Shown here: positions 11,344 through 22,303 of the stretch, piece by piece | Position numbering within the stretch: the stretch's first letter is position 1 | Layout: each line of letters begins with the position of its first letter | Source of the DNA: Hyparrhenia diplandra | Taxonomy: Eukaryota > Streptophyta > Magnoliopsida > Poales > Poaceae | Reading direction: 5' to 3' | DNA: 64,000 nucleotides | Assembly (NCBI GenBank): GCA_015847255.1 | Contig: JADLZK010010869.1 | Coordinates: forward strand, 62,001 to 126,000 | Program-made: the position numbers and the translations under genes | Notes under the pieces: model-generated | The model's input: the letters and a program-made list of their open reading frames with translations, nothing else | The model's database searches: none | What the model was told of the DNA's origin: nothing

Positions 11344-11748
11344 TCAATGCATCCAAGAACTGGAAATCGGATTATTCACCAAGTGCTCCGATGCTGACGA
11401 ATGTGAGCCCGAGCAGGAGGAGAAAGAACATGCCGAAGCAGAGCACCGGGTCTTCCTCGCCGGAGACCGTCGTGAACGCACCGCCGAAGCCATGACGAGC
11501 CCAATGGCGGCGATGTTGCGGCGAAATAACGCTGCGAGAGCTCGTGCACCGTCGATCGCCACCGGAACGATGGGCGCAGGGTCGTCGGCCATGCGGACGC
11601 CGGCGGCGAGGAGGTTGGTACCGACGAGGACGCCTAAAAAGCAGAGGAGTAAGCCGAAGCCATCTGCGCCGAGGTGCATTGCAGCACTGACAGAAACCAG
11701 CGTGACGGTGAGGCCGATGGCCATCGCCCTGCTTCCCGGATTGCTCAT
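11344..11748 (-). CDS. Small membrane protein, copy A (C-terminus frameshifted)
   Basis: The ATG at 11748 opens MSNPGSRAMAIGLTVTLVS, matching the MSTPGSRA start of copies B, C and F. Three hydrophobic stretches are visible: residues about 9-25, about 32-50 (FGLLLCFLGVLVGTNLLAAG) and a region around IAAIGLVMA. In the other copies the protein ends with EEDPVLCFGMF, a fourth hydrophobic block and an IGARGE-type tail. In copy A that tail is present but shifted by one base at about 11490, so the actual frame ends in an unrelated Ser/Arg-rich tail after about 134 residues. A TATA-like box lies upstream and a poly(A) signal downstream, so expression is possible. Family and function are not recognised; the topology suggests a small multi-pass membrane protein. 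Confidence 0.55.
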   Translation of the reverse strand: MSNPGSRAMAIGLTVTLVSVSAAMHLGADGFGLLLCFLGVLVGTNLLAAGVRMADDPAPIVPVAIDGARALAALFRRNIAAIGLVMASAVRSRRSPARKTRCSASACSFSSCSGSHSSASEHLVNNPISSSWMH

Positions 11749-11834
11749 CGTCTGGGGCCTGGGCGGGCGGCGGGCTTGGGTGGTGGAGGTGGACAGGAGA
11801 CACGAGGAATGGAGAGGACTGGTACGCCAGAGGT

Positions 11835-11848
11835 GGGATATAAAAAGG
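11835..11848 (-). promoter_or_regulatory. TATA-like box of copy A
   Basis: Minus reads CCTTTTTATATCCC about 90 bp before the ATG. CT-rich leader sequence follows, as is usual for grass promoters. Copy A lacks the leader intron seen in B, D and F. Confidence 0.4.
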
Positions 11849-12059
11849 CGTGGGGGCGGGAGGGAGGCCAGCAGCACGAAGGTCCTTGGAAGCTTCGTGT
11901 TTGGACGATTTTTTGGCTTCGGCCCCCGCCCCCGCTGTGGACCGGACGGAGGTAGGGCGAACGCGTACGTGAATTGGCGGCGCATCGCGTACTCGTACCT
12001 CTGTGTCGTCGTTAACGATCACGACCCGCCGGAAGGCCGCGCCGCCACCTGACCTGACC

Positions 12060-12558
12060 CGGGGAAAAAGTGTTGGTGGGCCACAAGACCGGAGCAGAGC
12101 TTGCATTGGTGGCGTCTCTAACGGCCAGCTCTCGGAAACATTCACCGTTTCAGCATGCGGATGAAACGGTCACCGTCACGGATGAAACCGCAAACGTGCT
12201 GGGGAGGGGATTCACGGATGGACGAGCTAGGTTGCGTTGCTACTGAGCTGGCCGGCGCCCGACTTGGTGCCTTGCTCTCTGACGCGCCAGAGCCATCAGT
12301 TTCCTCAGAATTTTGGATCGATTCGTTAAAGAACTCGATCTGCCACTTCTTGGAGATTGACAAAAGTACTATAGCAAAACGGTAGTACGGATGCAGAATT
12401 TGAGACGGTGATAGACACGTATTATTTGGATGCCAATTAGAAGACCAACACTACGTAATCGGTTTAACAAATACTAACAGAGGCTAACTGATGATGACTG
12501 GAACTGCAAGGCTCAAACTGCATTAAGATAAGATGATTCCAAACACAAGTTCATGAAT
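12060..12558. other. Intergenic, no feature
   Basis: Upstream flank of copy A. Short frames on both strands have no recognisable domain and no partner elsewhere in the window. I see nothing to annotate. Confidence 0.4.
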
Positions 12559-12764
12559 ACCGTGCCATCTTTTTCGATGTTTCGCCTTATTCAAATTTTT
12601 TTGCACAAATATAATTTATTTTATTAAGGCTTATTTTAACAATAAAGATACTTGAATATTGATTAATTTATTTTATGGTTTGCATAATTTTTTTTGAATA
12701 AGACGGATGGTCAAACACAAAGTTCAAAAGTAAAAACAACAAACTCCATAGGACAGAGAGAGTA
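12559..12764. mobile_element. Degenerate MITE (Stowaway-like)
   Basis: AT-rich block with the pattern TTATTCAAATTTTTTTGCA near one end and TTTTTTTGAATAAGACGGATGGTCAAACA near the other. This inverted arrangement is also seen in the clearer Stowaway at 56587-56830 (shared GGTCAAACACA). It ends with a decayed CAGAGAGAGTA. Terminal repeats are not well conserved. Confidence 0.4.
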
Positions 12765-13039
12765 TATGTAGCATAACTTAACCTACAGCTAATGGCAGAT
12801 CAATGTTGCTAATTAAGGACGCAGATCGTGCCTGACACAAGGGGAAAAAAACATGCTAGCTCGGATGAATAGCAGGGCAAGACAAGAGGTGGAGAGCTGT
12901 CTATATATGCGCGCGCGCAAGTTTATTTCCCTGTTTTGGCCTGTTTTAGGGTTTCCCAACATGGCCATTTTGTGTTTTGGGATTTTTTTTTTTTTTTTTT
13001 TTTTAGTTAAGGAGCCTTTTCTCCTCATTCCCATGCATT

Positions 13040-13125
13040 TTGCACGGAAATACCGCGGTCACCAGGTTTTGAACCTGGGGTGGCCGGCAGGGCCTTTGGC
13101 TCCTTGCACTAGCCACCAGCAGCTG
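13040..13125 (-). repeat. tRNA-like (pol III) relic
   Basis: Minus reads GGTGGCTAGTGCAAGG and, about 45 bases later, CCAGGTTCAAAACCTGG. These resemble a degenerate A box and a B box (GGTTCRANYCC). It is preceded on plus by a long T-tract at about 12982. It is probably a SINE-like or transposon-associated tRNA relic; a cloverleaf is not convincing. Confidence 0.35.
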
Positions 13126-13169
13126 TTATCTCTGCATATTTTTAGAATGGTAACCTCAGTTTAAGTTTG

Positions 13170-14080
13170 GAGCTTGTACAAGTTTAGGTCGTATTTGATA
13201 TGTCTAGCAAGGAACTATTTTTCTCTGACTTAATAATAAACTTGAAAATGACAAAACTATAAAAATGGCTTTCATCGCCATCGGCTTCTCTATGACATGG
13301 TGCCTGCATAAGAAGAAGCCTTCTCAGGGTTTTAGTTGACGGTTTGTATAAGCCGAATTAATTCTAAATAAAAAATTATATTATTCTTTTCTACAAACCT
13401 AAACCACTGATTACAACTGTTTCAAAAAAAGAAAACAGAAACACTGATTATAACTAGACTAGAGGCAGTATAAAACTAGCAATCCTTATATTTTGGGACT
13501 GGATGAGCATCGACATTGGCAAATTGGGAACCAGCGGGGCGGTACGTGCATGCAGTCCTGGTCCATTGTTCCCCATCCACTACCTTACTCTGGTCGTGAA
13601 CGCGTCGTGCGGCCTTGGCGGCGCCAAGCCGTCGCTTTCCATGCCTTTTGGATTTGGTGGTTTGATTGATATAGGTCGTCGGCGCTGAACTCGCTTGACC
13701 CTACTCTACTCACCACTTGCTACAAGGATTCAGAAAACATACTGCAACGTGTACAGCTCAAATATAGGACATCTGCAAACAGTACTCCAAACATGATGGT
13801 CAAGTTAGAGATGTAGTTTGTATTTGAGCACATGCTCATAGGCAGGCAGACAATGTCGCTCAAAAGAACTAGCACTGCAGCTTGCAGCAGGTAGGAAAGA
13901 CAGACACTTACACTAGAGCGCAGGGCCTTTTAACTCCAACAAAAGCACACAACAGGACGGGACATAGATTCTGCAACAATCGGTAGGGAGATATAGCAAG
14001 CAACAAACACTACTAAGCAACAAACACTACTATGTATCTTCGACCGGTGACTTACCAATTCAGGAATAAAGTCATCATTG
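13170..14080. other. Intergenic, no gene
   Basis: Short open frames only. From about 13780 onward the text (CAAACATGATGGTCAAGTTAGAGAT, then an AGGCAGGCAGACAATGTC-like motif) resembles 47060-47130 and 61650-61720, so part of it belongs to the duplicated block. Confidence 0.4.
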
Positions 14081-14640
14081 TTCGCTGAAGTATCATCCTA
14101 ACAAACTTTGTTAAATTTCTCTTGAGGGGTAATTGGTCTTACTGTTGTCTTCTTCATCTCCTTTGCTCTTATTATTGTCGCAATTCTTTTTCTATTTTAC
14201 AGCTTTCTTTTGATTTAAAATAAATTAACTCTGCTACTGCCGTGTACACATGTAATCATGTATAATTGTTTTTGATTTGAATGGCCGATATATGTTCATA
14301 TTCCAATCCGTCCCTGCTGAAGATGGTGATTTCGTTTTGTCAGAATAAAACAGAAACAAAAATGTTGTACTAGGTACTGTAGTCTGCAGGCACTGGGTAC
14401 TGTTTGTCATCAAAACTCAAAAGCCTCAATTCAACGCACACCTTTCCATCCACCATTGCTTCTCGCACACTTACAGCAACAGCAGCTGCAAATGAGTGCA
14501 GCCGAACAGGTTAGATTTGTGAATTAATCACTGCCAAATCAACCTGTATAGTTGCAGCCTACTTATCTGAATTCTGAAACGAAGATGCAATTCGTCAGAT
14601 CGCTTTGTGTGTTGGGTTTGAGCTGCAACGAGACAACAAA
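14081..14640. repeat. Duplicated block related to REP2 3' flank
   Basis: 14081-14280 resembles 60928-61140, the 3' untranslated and downstream region of REP2 (shared GAAGTATCATCCTAA and TTCTCTTGAGG motifs). 14460-14640 resembles 46725-46880 and, more weakly, 61330-61430. A REP-gene tail is therefore present without a REP coding region here, which implies a deletion or rearrangement between REP1 and copy B. Confidence 0.6.
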
Positions 14641-15082
14641 TACATGAATGCCAGCTGAACCAACCAGAGCTCATTCTCCAAGAGATGAACCAACCAACCA
14701 GAGCTTTAAAATGTCTCTGGCTCAGTTCAGGCAGTTTAACTGAAACTGTCAGTTTCAAAGCAACTGGCAGAGCTACATTGATCAAGTATTTAGTGTCCAG
14801 TTACTGTACCGTTGCTACAGATAATCATGTTTTTTCGTCAGCCCATACATTACACTTGAGAACAACATCAAATTTGTGTATTGGGTTATAAGTGAAATCC
14901 ATATTAATTAAGCTTCTAAGTTTGACAAAAATGTTGCCCTTAAGACATTCAGTTTCAAATTCCAGCAAAAGCGGCTGATGACCATTTTAACTAAGTGATT
15001 ACTGATTAACTGCTTTTTTCTACTATCAGCAACATGTGTTTCACCGAATGCAGAGACAGTAGTACAGTACTACTGACTTACA

Positions 15083-15187
15083 GCGTCTTCGCTTGTCTTG
15101 GCTTATCTTATTTCAGCTTAATCTCTCTCACAGAATACTATTCAATCAGCCAAAATCAACCGTCATTTAAAATCAGCCGAACAGACT
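15083..15187. mobile_element. Small MITE inserted in the duplicated flank
   Basis: A 105-bp segment present beside copy B and missing from the equivalent place beside copy A. It is flanked by the direct repeat CTTACA (15077-15082 and 15188-15193). Its ends are imperfectly complementary (GTCTTCGCTTGTCTTGGCT against AGTCTGTTCGGCTGATTTT in reverse). Comparison of the two duplicates is the main evidence. Confidence 0.55.
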
Positions 15188-15281
15188 CTTACATCGTCGT
15201 TCTAAACAAATAGTATTGCAATATGCATGCCAAGTATATATTGGGAAAAAAAAAACGCTTACACAACAGTAGCACAACTTT

Positions 15282-15287
15282 ATTACT
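15282..15287 (-). terminator. Poly(A) signal for copy B
   Basis: AATAAA on minus in the same context (AATAAAGTTGTG) as the signal after copy A. Confidence 0.45.
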
Positions 15288-15487
15288 CCAACAAATACAC
15301 AGGACACGACATGATCGAGAGATTCTCCAGTAAGCACACAGTAAAGAGACACAACAAGAGTAGCAGCACTAAATTTTACATTGGTGATATTTACCTGCAA
15401 TACCCCAGTCCAATTCAGGTACATAGCAGGGGAAGGGGCAATTCATAAATCAATGGAGAATCAATGCAACCAAGAACTGCAAAGCGA

Positions 15488-16480
15488 TTATTCACCACGA
15501 GCTCCAATGTTGACGAATGTGAGCCCGAGCAGGAGCAGAACGAACATGCCGAAGCAGAGCACCGGGTCTTCCTCGCCGGCGACCACCGTGAAGGCACCGG
15601 AAGCTATGACGAGCCCCATGGCGGCGATGTTGCGGCGCATGAACGCTGCGAGAGCTCGTGGACCATCATCGAACACCACCGGGACAATGGGGTTGGGCGC
15701 AGGTCCGTCGGCCATGTGGGACGCCGACGGCGGCGAGGCTGGCGCCAATGAGGACGCCCACAAAGCAGAGGAGTAAGGCGGCCGTCAGCGCCGAGGTGCA
15801 TTGCTGCGCTGACTGAAAGCAGCAGGACGGTGAGGCCCATGGTCGTCGCCCTGCTTCCCGGAGTGCTCATCGTCGCCGACGTGGCACTGTAGTTCTCTGT
15901 TAACCGAACATAAAAAAAAAGGCAAACAAAATTATTAGAAAAAAGGCAAATAAATTTTTTTTTCTCAAAGCTCTCAAGACTGACGGAGCAAGGATGTCAT
16001 GCGCTCGTGCAAGTGGAGCAACGGGAAGGGAAGTACGGAATCAGTTAAACAAGTTATTCCGGCGGCCGGCAGTCCGCCACGGGCGCACCGCGCTCGGCCA
16101 CAGCGTGTTCACACGGCGTGGAAGCTTAGTTTTCACAGAAATGATCGGCTCTTTTCCCGCCAAAAATTCAGAGTTGATCGAAAATTAGCAAGGCGGAGGA
16201 GAAGCAACGTTACCGATCTCAGCGGGGACGATGGCGCGCGTGGCCTCGGCGGCGAGCGAAGCAAGCTACCGCGATGCTGGCTGCTGATGATTCCAAGCTT
16301 GAGGACCTCCGTACTTGCCCGTTTGTATCCTGTGGCTCGCTGACGGGGCCTCCGGTCACCAGCTCAAACTTCACGTCGGGTGCCGCCGCCGGGGAAGAAC
16401 GGGTTGCTGCGGGAGGCGGTAAGCGCTGCGGCAGGAGCTGGACGGTGGTGGCGTTGGTGCCAATACGAATGGAGGGAGGG
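15488..16480 (-). pseudogene. Small membrane protein, copy B, with leader intron
   Basis: The coding part is 15870-15488. The ATG at 15870 gives MSTPGSRATTMGLTVLLLS, but a 2-base deletion about 30 codons in and a later 1-base insertion break the frame. The second half is clean in another frame and ends GEEDPVLCFGMFVLLLLG and NIGARGE with a stop. Upstream, a leader exon (about 16480-16214) is joined by a likely intron (16213-15897) with donor G|GTAACG and acceptor TTAACAG|AGAAC. Leader exons of B, D and F have no shared reading frame or ATG, so they are probably 5' untranslated. Confidence 0.6.
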
Positions 16481-16483
16481 AGG

Positions 16484-16490
16484 TTTTATA
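16484..16490 (-). promoter_or_regulatory. TATA box of copy B
   Basis: TATAAAA on minus, placed just before the CT-rich leader exon. Copies D and F have equivalent boxes, which supports the leader-exon model. Confidence 0.5.
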
Positions 16491-16545
16491 ATGTGAACTA
16501 GCCTACCTAAAGTCCTAAAGTAAACAAGTATATAATAAAACCACC

Positions 16546-16731
16546 GTACATCGATACACGATCGGTTACCACCAATCACAGACTGATCATCTCACACCGA
16601 TACACGAGCGATTACCACCAATCACAGACTGATCATCCCACACCGATACACGAGCGATTAGCACCAATCACAGACTGATCATCCCACACTGATACACGAG
16701 CGATTACCACCAATCACAGACTGATCATCCC
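16546..16731 (+). repeat. Minisatellite, four 46-bp units
   Basis: About four near-identical units, each containing GATACACGAGCGATTACCAC then AATCACAGACTGATCATCCC. The first copy is slightly diverged. The array lies about 55 bp upstream of the copy B TATA box. Confidence 0.9.
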
Positions 16732-16739
16732 TGTTAAGC

Positions 16740-16954
16740 TAGCTAACTGGGTCAACGACAAAATGGCTCCCACGAAGCCTCGCGAGTAGTAGCCGCTCTC
16801 AGTAGTATTCCCCACTTTGGTTCATTCAAATCAAAACAGTTTAGGGTGTGTGCGTTCTTGGGGGGGGGGGGTGGGGGGGGATTAACTCCACTCGCTCCTC
16901 CGCGAGCAACGTTGGGTGCGAATGTACCATTGTTCGGACATGCATAGAGACAGA
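16740..16954. other. Intergenic with G-tract
   Basis: No gene. It includes an interrupted G homopolymer at about 16861-16880 (ten G, T, eight G) that could be prone to slippage or sequencing error. Confidence 0.4.
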
Positions 16955-17610
16955 GAGGGGAAGAGCCGAAAAATAGTAGCTTTATTCGACTTCAAGATGC
17001 TTCTATGCATGGAATTATTGCCTAGTACTAGGGTGCCGCACCTTCCCTCTTGCTCGTTGCTATCCCCTGCCACAACATCGTTTGTGCGCCAATTGTTGGA
17101 CCGCCGGCCCTAAGGTCAAAAGTTAAAATCGACACTCTGTTTAGGACCGAGGGAGTACTCATAAACAAACATATAATATCGCCCAAAAGAAAGGAAATAG
17201 TATTGCCTTATGCACGGCAAGTAGGAAACTAAAGCACTTACTAGGATGACTTTTTTTTTTTACTCCAACAAAAGCAAACAACACAACACAAAGAGGGGAA
17301 GAGCCGAAAAATAGTAGCTTTATTCGACTTCATGATGCTTCCATGGAACTATTGCCGAGTACTAGGGTGCCCGCACCTTCCCTCTTGCTCGTTGCTATCC
17401 CCTGCCACAACATCATTTGTGCGCCAATTGTTGGACCGCCGGCCCTAAGGTCAAAAGTTAAAATCGACACTCTGTTTAGGACCGAGGAGTACTCATAAAC
17501 AGACATATAATATCACCCAAAAGAAAGGAAATAGTATTGCCTTATGCACGGCAAGTAGGAAACTAAAGCACTTACTAGCATGAGTTTTTTTTTTTACTCC
17601 AACAAAAGCA
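16955..17610 (+). repeat. 338-bp tandem direct duplication
   Basis: The segment beginning GAGGGGAAGAGCCGAAAAAT at 16955 repeats at 17293 with few differences and continues to about 17610. Each unit ends with a poly-T run and TTTACTCCAACAAAAGCAAACAACAC, the 3' flank of the membrane-gene family. The duplicated unit therefore covers the flank downstream of copy C. Confidence 0.88.
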
Positions 17611-17818
17611 AACAACACGACATGACAGAGATTCTGCAACAAGCACGCAGTAGGGGGATACGGAGTACAGCAAGCAACAGTACAAATGGTGACAGCTGCA
17701 GTGGCGGCAACGTCATATTACCAGTCAGACCGGCAGTTCCGGGCTCCAGGGAACGCAGTGGTTTCAGTAATCAGTTGATCTTCAATGCATCGAAGAAGAC
17801 AGGAACTGAACTGATCAT

Positions 17819-18500
17819 TCACCACGGGCTCCGATGTTGATCGAGAGACCCCCGAGCAAGAGCGTAACGAACATCCCAAACCGAGCACCGGTCTTCCTCG
17901 CCGGGAGCGCCGCGACGGCACACGAAGCCATGATGAGCCCCACCGGGGGCGATGTTGCAGCGCACGAACGCTGCGAGAGCGTGCCCCCCGCTCATTGAAC
18001 GATGGGCGCCTGGGCCGCCGGCCATGCGGACGCCAACAAGCGACGAGGCTGGTGCCAATGAGGACGCCCACAAAGCAGAGGAGTAAGGCGGCCGGGCGCC
18101 GAGGTGCATTGCAGCGCCGACCGAAAAGCGTAAGGACGGTGAGGCCGATGGTCGCCGACTGCTTCCCGGAGTGCTCATCATCGCCGATGTGGCACTGTAG
18201 TTCTCTCGTTAACCGAACATGAAAAGGGCAAACAAATTTTTCAAAAAAAAATAAATGTTTATTTTTTTAAAGCTCGCAAGAATCACGGAGCAAGGATGTC
18301 ATGTGCTCATGCAACGGTAAGGGAAGTACGGAATCGGTTAAAGAAGTTATTCGGCGGAAGGCGCCGGGCGCGCGCACGCCGGTGGTGTGTGGAAGCTCAG
18401 GTTTCACGTAAATCGCCGCTCTTTCCCCGCCCAAAATTTAGAGTTGATCAAACATTGGCAAGGCGGAGGAGAAGGAACGTTACCGCCCCGGGCGTTGGAG
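17819..18500 (-). pseudogene. Small membrane protein, copy C, heavily broken
   Basis: The ATG at 18178 opens MSTPGS and is then lost to an early indel. Fragments of the family sequence recur in all three frames, including GVLIGTSLVA and a damaged GEED block, ending in PRGE-like sequence and a stop near 17819. Splice-like sites are partly kept: CGTTAACGAG|AGAAC before the coding part, and GGTAACG near 18474. The leader exon is cut short at about 18500, next to a Stowaway, and no TATA box is left. Confidence 0.6.
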
Positions 18501-18618
18501 AGCCAAGGTAGCGCTAAGCCGGTTCCCCGATGAAGAACGACGGATGCCGCGGAAGGAGGGGGGCGCCATTTTCGGATCTGCACGGTAAGTTGTCTTGAAG
18601 TGATGGTGTGATTTAGTA

Positions 18619-18709
18619 CTCCCTCGTCCTAAAATGTTTGTCTCTAGAGAACCGTGTTTCCCTCACAAACACGCTTCTCTAGAGACAAACGAAAAAGGGA
18701 CGGAGGGAG
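18619..18709. mobile_element. Stowaway MITE (short)
   Basis: 91 bp starting CTCCCTCGTCC and ending GGACGGAGGGAG, with TA on both sides. The interior is also self-complementary (TTTGTCTCTAGAGAA against TTCTCTAGAGACAAA), so the whole element can fold into a hairpin. Confidence 0.9.
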
Positions 18710-18714
18710 TAAGT

Positions 18715-21700
18715 TGTCTTGAACCGACCGGCGCCGACTGGCCGTCTCCCCGGGTCCGCCATACCCACATGGCCCCACCAGTTCTAGTAGGAGCAAGCAT
18801 CGCCACGCCCCACTTTTAATGGGTCGTTAACCTCGTATTTGGCGCCAGATCACGCACAAATACGGTCATTAGTGTTAGATAATGGCATGCGAGATATAAT
18901 AGAAACCGAGCTTTAATAAAATAGGATTAGAAAGTCTTACAAATGGTTTTAATATTTTATCGAGTTAGCCAACCGAAAGCAGTGGATTAACTATGACTGT
19001 TGCCTCATACTCCACGTGCATCTTGAGCACGGACGGAAACCCTTGGCAACTACATCTTCTTCTTAAGCAAACGCCTCACCGGACTCCTATTTAACGCCGA
19101 TCGTTTACCTTGACAACGATCTTACCTTTGATGTGCCGATATCTCGTAAAAGCGAGAGGGGTGAGTACAAAGGTACTCAAAGAAGTCCAAACCAGGGTGG
19201 TTTGGTAAATTTTAGGGTTTGGGCCCCAGCGAGTCTCTAAAACTGCTCTCACTAGTTCCCGGGTTATCTCATCTTACCATCACCTTCACATATCACAAAA
19301 GGTTAGTTATAGCTAATCATAGATGTTCTTTCCTAGCATTCGCCCATTCCAAGGACGTGGCTATTCGAATAGATTTAATTAACTCGCAGAGGTTGTACAA
19401 ATTTCCCCACACGATAGGCACGAGTCTTTCCCATCCGGTTTTGGTTCCAACAGCCTAACGAGATCCGTACCCGCTTGAGTGCTACTCTAGGTATATTGGT
19501 ATAATCTTCACCACGACTTTCGGGGGTTGGAAGGATAACACGCCACCACAAGGATGACGCATCACCCTAGACAATATGGTGATACCAAATCACCGCGGCT
19601 TTACTGGTAATACCTAATTACCCAACCTATACCATCAACACCACTCTCAATCTCAAATCATCAATATGTGCCTCTAGCACCGCGCCACCGCGCCCAAACA
19701 CTTCCGTGGAAGACCACTCAAAGCATCCACGCCAACCGGACCATGGGGCCACTCTCCCCATGTCTCCGCTCCTAATCGATCGTTTGCCCGCTCCGGCCAC
19801 CTTGGCTCCAATTATACCTCAACCCAACGGGGGTGTGGAATCAAGCCGCCGCCCCATCCCGGCGTGTGGTCGCACAAAATATCGCACTAGGTAGAAGGTC
19901 TATGAACCGGTCCTTAGGGGAGGCGAGCATCTCTCCGCGGGATTTATCCCCGATTGTGATTAGTCCACCTCCATGTAGACCATCACCACTCACCTTTTTG
20001 TTGGAGGGTTCACATTCTTACTTAGGTTACATCGTTCTTACTTATTCATTTTATGTCATCATTCATCATTATATTAAGGTCATGATTAGGGGGGTAAGGA
20101 CTTGCACGGGATGTTCTTATCGATCGGCACCGGGCGTCGAACGTCTCTAACGTACTCGGGAGAAACCTCTAATCCGATCGTCGGAACTACCTCGCGTCGG
20201 ACGATAAAACCTAGCTTGAACTATGGCACGCAAAACAAACATAGAACATTATGGTGGTAATAGGTTAGTTGCATAGATCTAGAATTTAGATAAATTATGG
20301 AAGTCGTTTCACGCGAAACGGAATTAAAATGCATGAGTTATGGAATTTACAATATTAATCCCTAATTTATTAATTAGGGTAACATTATAATATAATTTTA
20401 TCATGTAAATATTTTGGATCCAATTACATGATAAAATTCCATAAATCGAACAATGAATTTACAAATTTTCTGGGAATTTTTCGGATATGGGAAATAGGTT
20501 TTCTAACTCTCGGTGTACACTACACGTGTGTACCTAGCATTTCTTATGTGCACCGGGACTGTGTATGTCTACCAGTATGATGGCCAGTGGGACATGGGCC
20601 CGCCCACGCGGGCATGTTGACGTGAGACGGGCGCCGAACGGTGGTGGAGACGTGGCAAAGATCCTGTTCGTCCCCTCGCGGCGGCGTCCGTTGCCACGGA
20701 GGGAAACGGCGTGGAACGGAACCCGGACACGCGCGGCCGACTTCCCACCGCCCGCGGCGTGACGCCGTTCCGGCGGGGGGGGGGAACGGATTCCCCGCCC
20801 CGTTCATCGTCGTTACGCCGAGGGCGGCGGAGGGCCCGCCGGACTTCGCCGGACTCCCAATGGCTAGGTGCGGTGCTCGCCGTGGGGGTACCCTTTGGAT
20901 CGCCTCGCCCCGGGTGGTGGTGTTGGGGCAAGACCGCGGACGGGTGATGGGGCCCCGACACGACGGGCGACGCCGCGACGGCGGCTCGGGGCGGCGACGA
21001 CGGTACGCGATCGTGCCACTACTTCGCAAAAAGGAAGAAGAGGTGCGTGGTGGCGCCGCTGCTGGTATACTACGACATGCTATGCCCCTAATACTACTTA
21101 TCCGGAAGCAGACGGGCTGGTGCCTCCGCCATGGCGGCTCGGGCGGCTACGACGCCGTCGTCGGAGCTCTACAGAGGGGTAGGAGGGAAGAGAAAGATGG
21201 GAAACACAAGAGGACGCCGTGGGGCGACTCACCGACTCACTGCGGGACACCCGAGCTGCCCTATCGCCGGAACGCCTTGACCTAGTCGGAGCTCCGCCGG
21301 CGGTCTCAAAATCCCGAGTTGGGGCAATCGAGTTGGAGGAAGGAGGAGGTGGAGAGGGAGGCGCAGAGGGGAGCATGGTGTGTTCCCCGACCCGGCGGTC
21401 CTCATGGTGGAAGGGGCGAAGTTCGGATTGCGGACCGGGGAGGTGGCTATTTATAGCCTCGCCATGGCGCTTTGGCGGCGGCGATATTTTTCCGGCAAAA
21501 GCGCGTTCTTGTGCGGCGACCCACCGGACAGATTCACCACGAAGCGCTGGCGCCGATCACGCCTCGGTCTCCGGGCGAGGTAGCCCATCGCCGGTCTCCG
21601 TGCACGGGCGCGGTTGCCGGGCCACGACGACGGCAAGCTTGCGGGCACGGGCGTCGGGCGCCGCCGTTGGCGTTGACGCCACGCCGTTCTCGTGGCCTTA

Positions 21701-22290
21701 TTCGGGCGGCTCGTCGAGTTGGCGTAGCCGCCTGCGGGCCTCGTCTTCGCCTCCAGCCCCCGGGCGTGCTTCACCGATTCCGGTGGCCGACGACCGGCTC
21801 ACGCCGCTGTTGGTGGACGGGAGTACGCCGTTGATGTGATTGCCGGAGGGGCAGGCGCGGGCGCCAGGCGTGGTCGTCTCCCTTTGACGGTCCGGGCGCA
21901 CGATGGGGAGCAATCGGGTCCGATGGGGCCGGTCCTGCCGTGTCGTCGTCGGCGAGAGAACAGAGGGGAGGAAGAAGAAGACATGGCAACGGGCGGGTCC
22001 ACTCGGCAAAGTGAGGGGAAAAAAGGGAGTCGGGCTCGGCTTGCTGGGCTTGGGCTGGGCCGCGATCGAGCCCTGCTGCCAGGCCGGCCTGCTAGCGTGG
22101 AAAAGAATAGGAGAGGGAGAGAGGTGCTGTTGGGCCGATAGAAAATGAGCCCACGAGCTATCTTCCTTTCTTTCTCCATTTCTATTTCTATTTTCCCTTC
22201 TCTCCACATTCCCATGTATACTTAAAGTATTTATCTCCCATTATATTTTATGCATGTAAATATATATTATTAGGCCCCTCGTGAGCACCA
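18715..22290 (-). mobile_element. Gypsy-type LTR with short leader, minus
   Basis: Long stretch with the make-up of a Ty3/gypsy LTR on minus: a GC-rich upstream part, a TATA box (TATAAATA, 21455-21448) and a long AT-richer downstream part. On minus the LTR would end in ATCTAACA near 18869. It is followed by GTGATCTGGCGCCAAATAC, a TGGCGCC motif like those in plant gypsy leader/primer regions. The internal region is lost beyond about 18720. The outer end near 22290 is not resolved. Long frames at 20540-22210 on both strands reflect GC content; I found no domain in them. Confidence 0.55.
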
Positions 22291-22303
22291 ATATATATAT
22301 ATA

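Noticed and set aside
11344..11985. Long 213-codon form of copy A starting at 11985
   Set aside because: The extra N-terminal part spans the TATA-like box and a CT-rich leader; family comparison sets the start at 11748.
16546..16731. CRISPR-like array
   Set aside because: Units are contiguous with no spacers, and the sequence is eukaryotic; it is a minisatellite.
20544..22215. Many long overlapping open frames on both strands
   Set aside because: They lie in the GC-rich promoter part of an LTR, have no recognisable domain or codon pattern, and occur equally on both strands.
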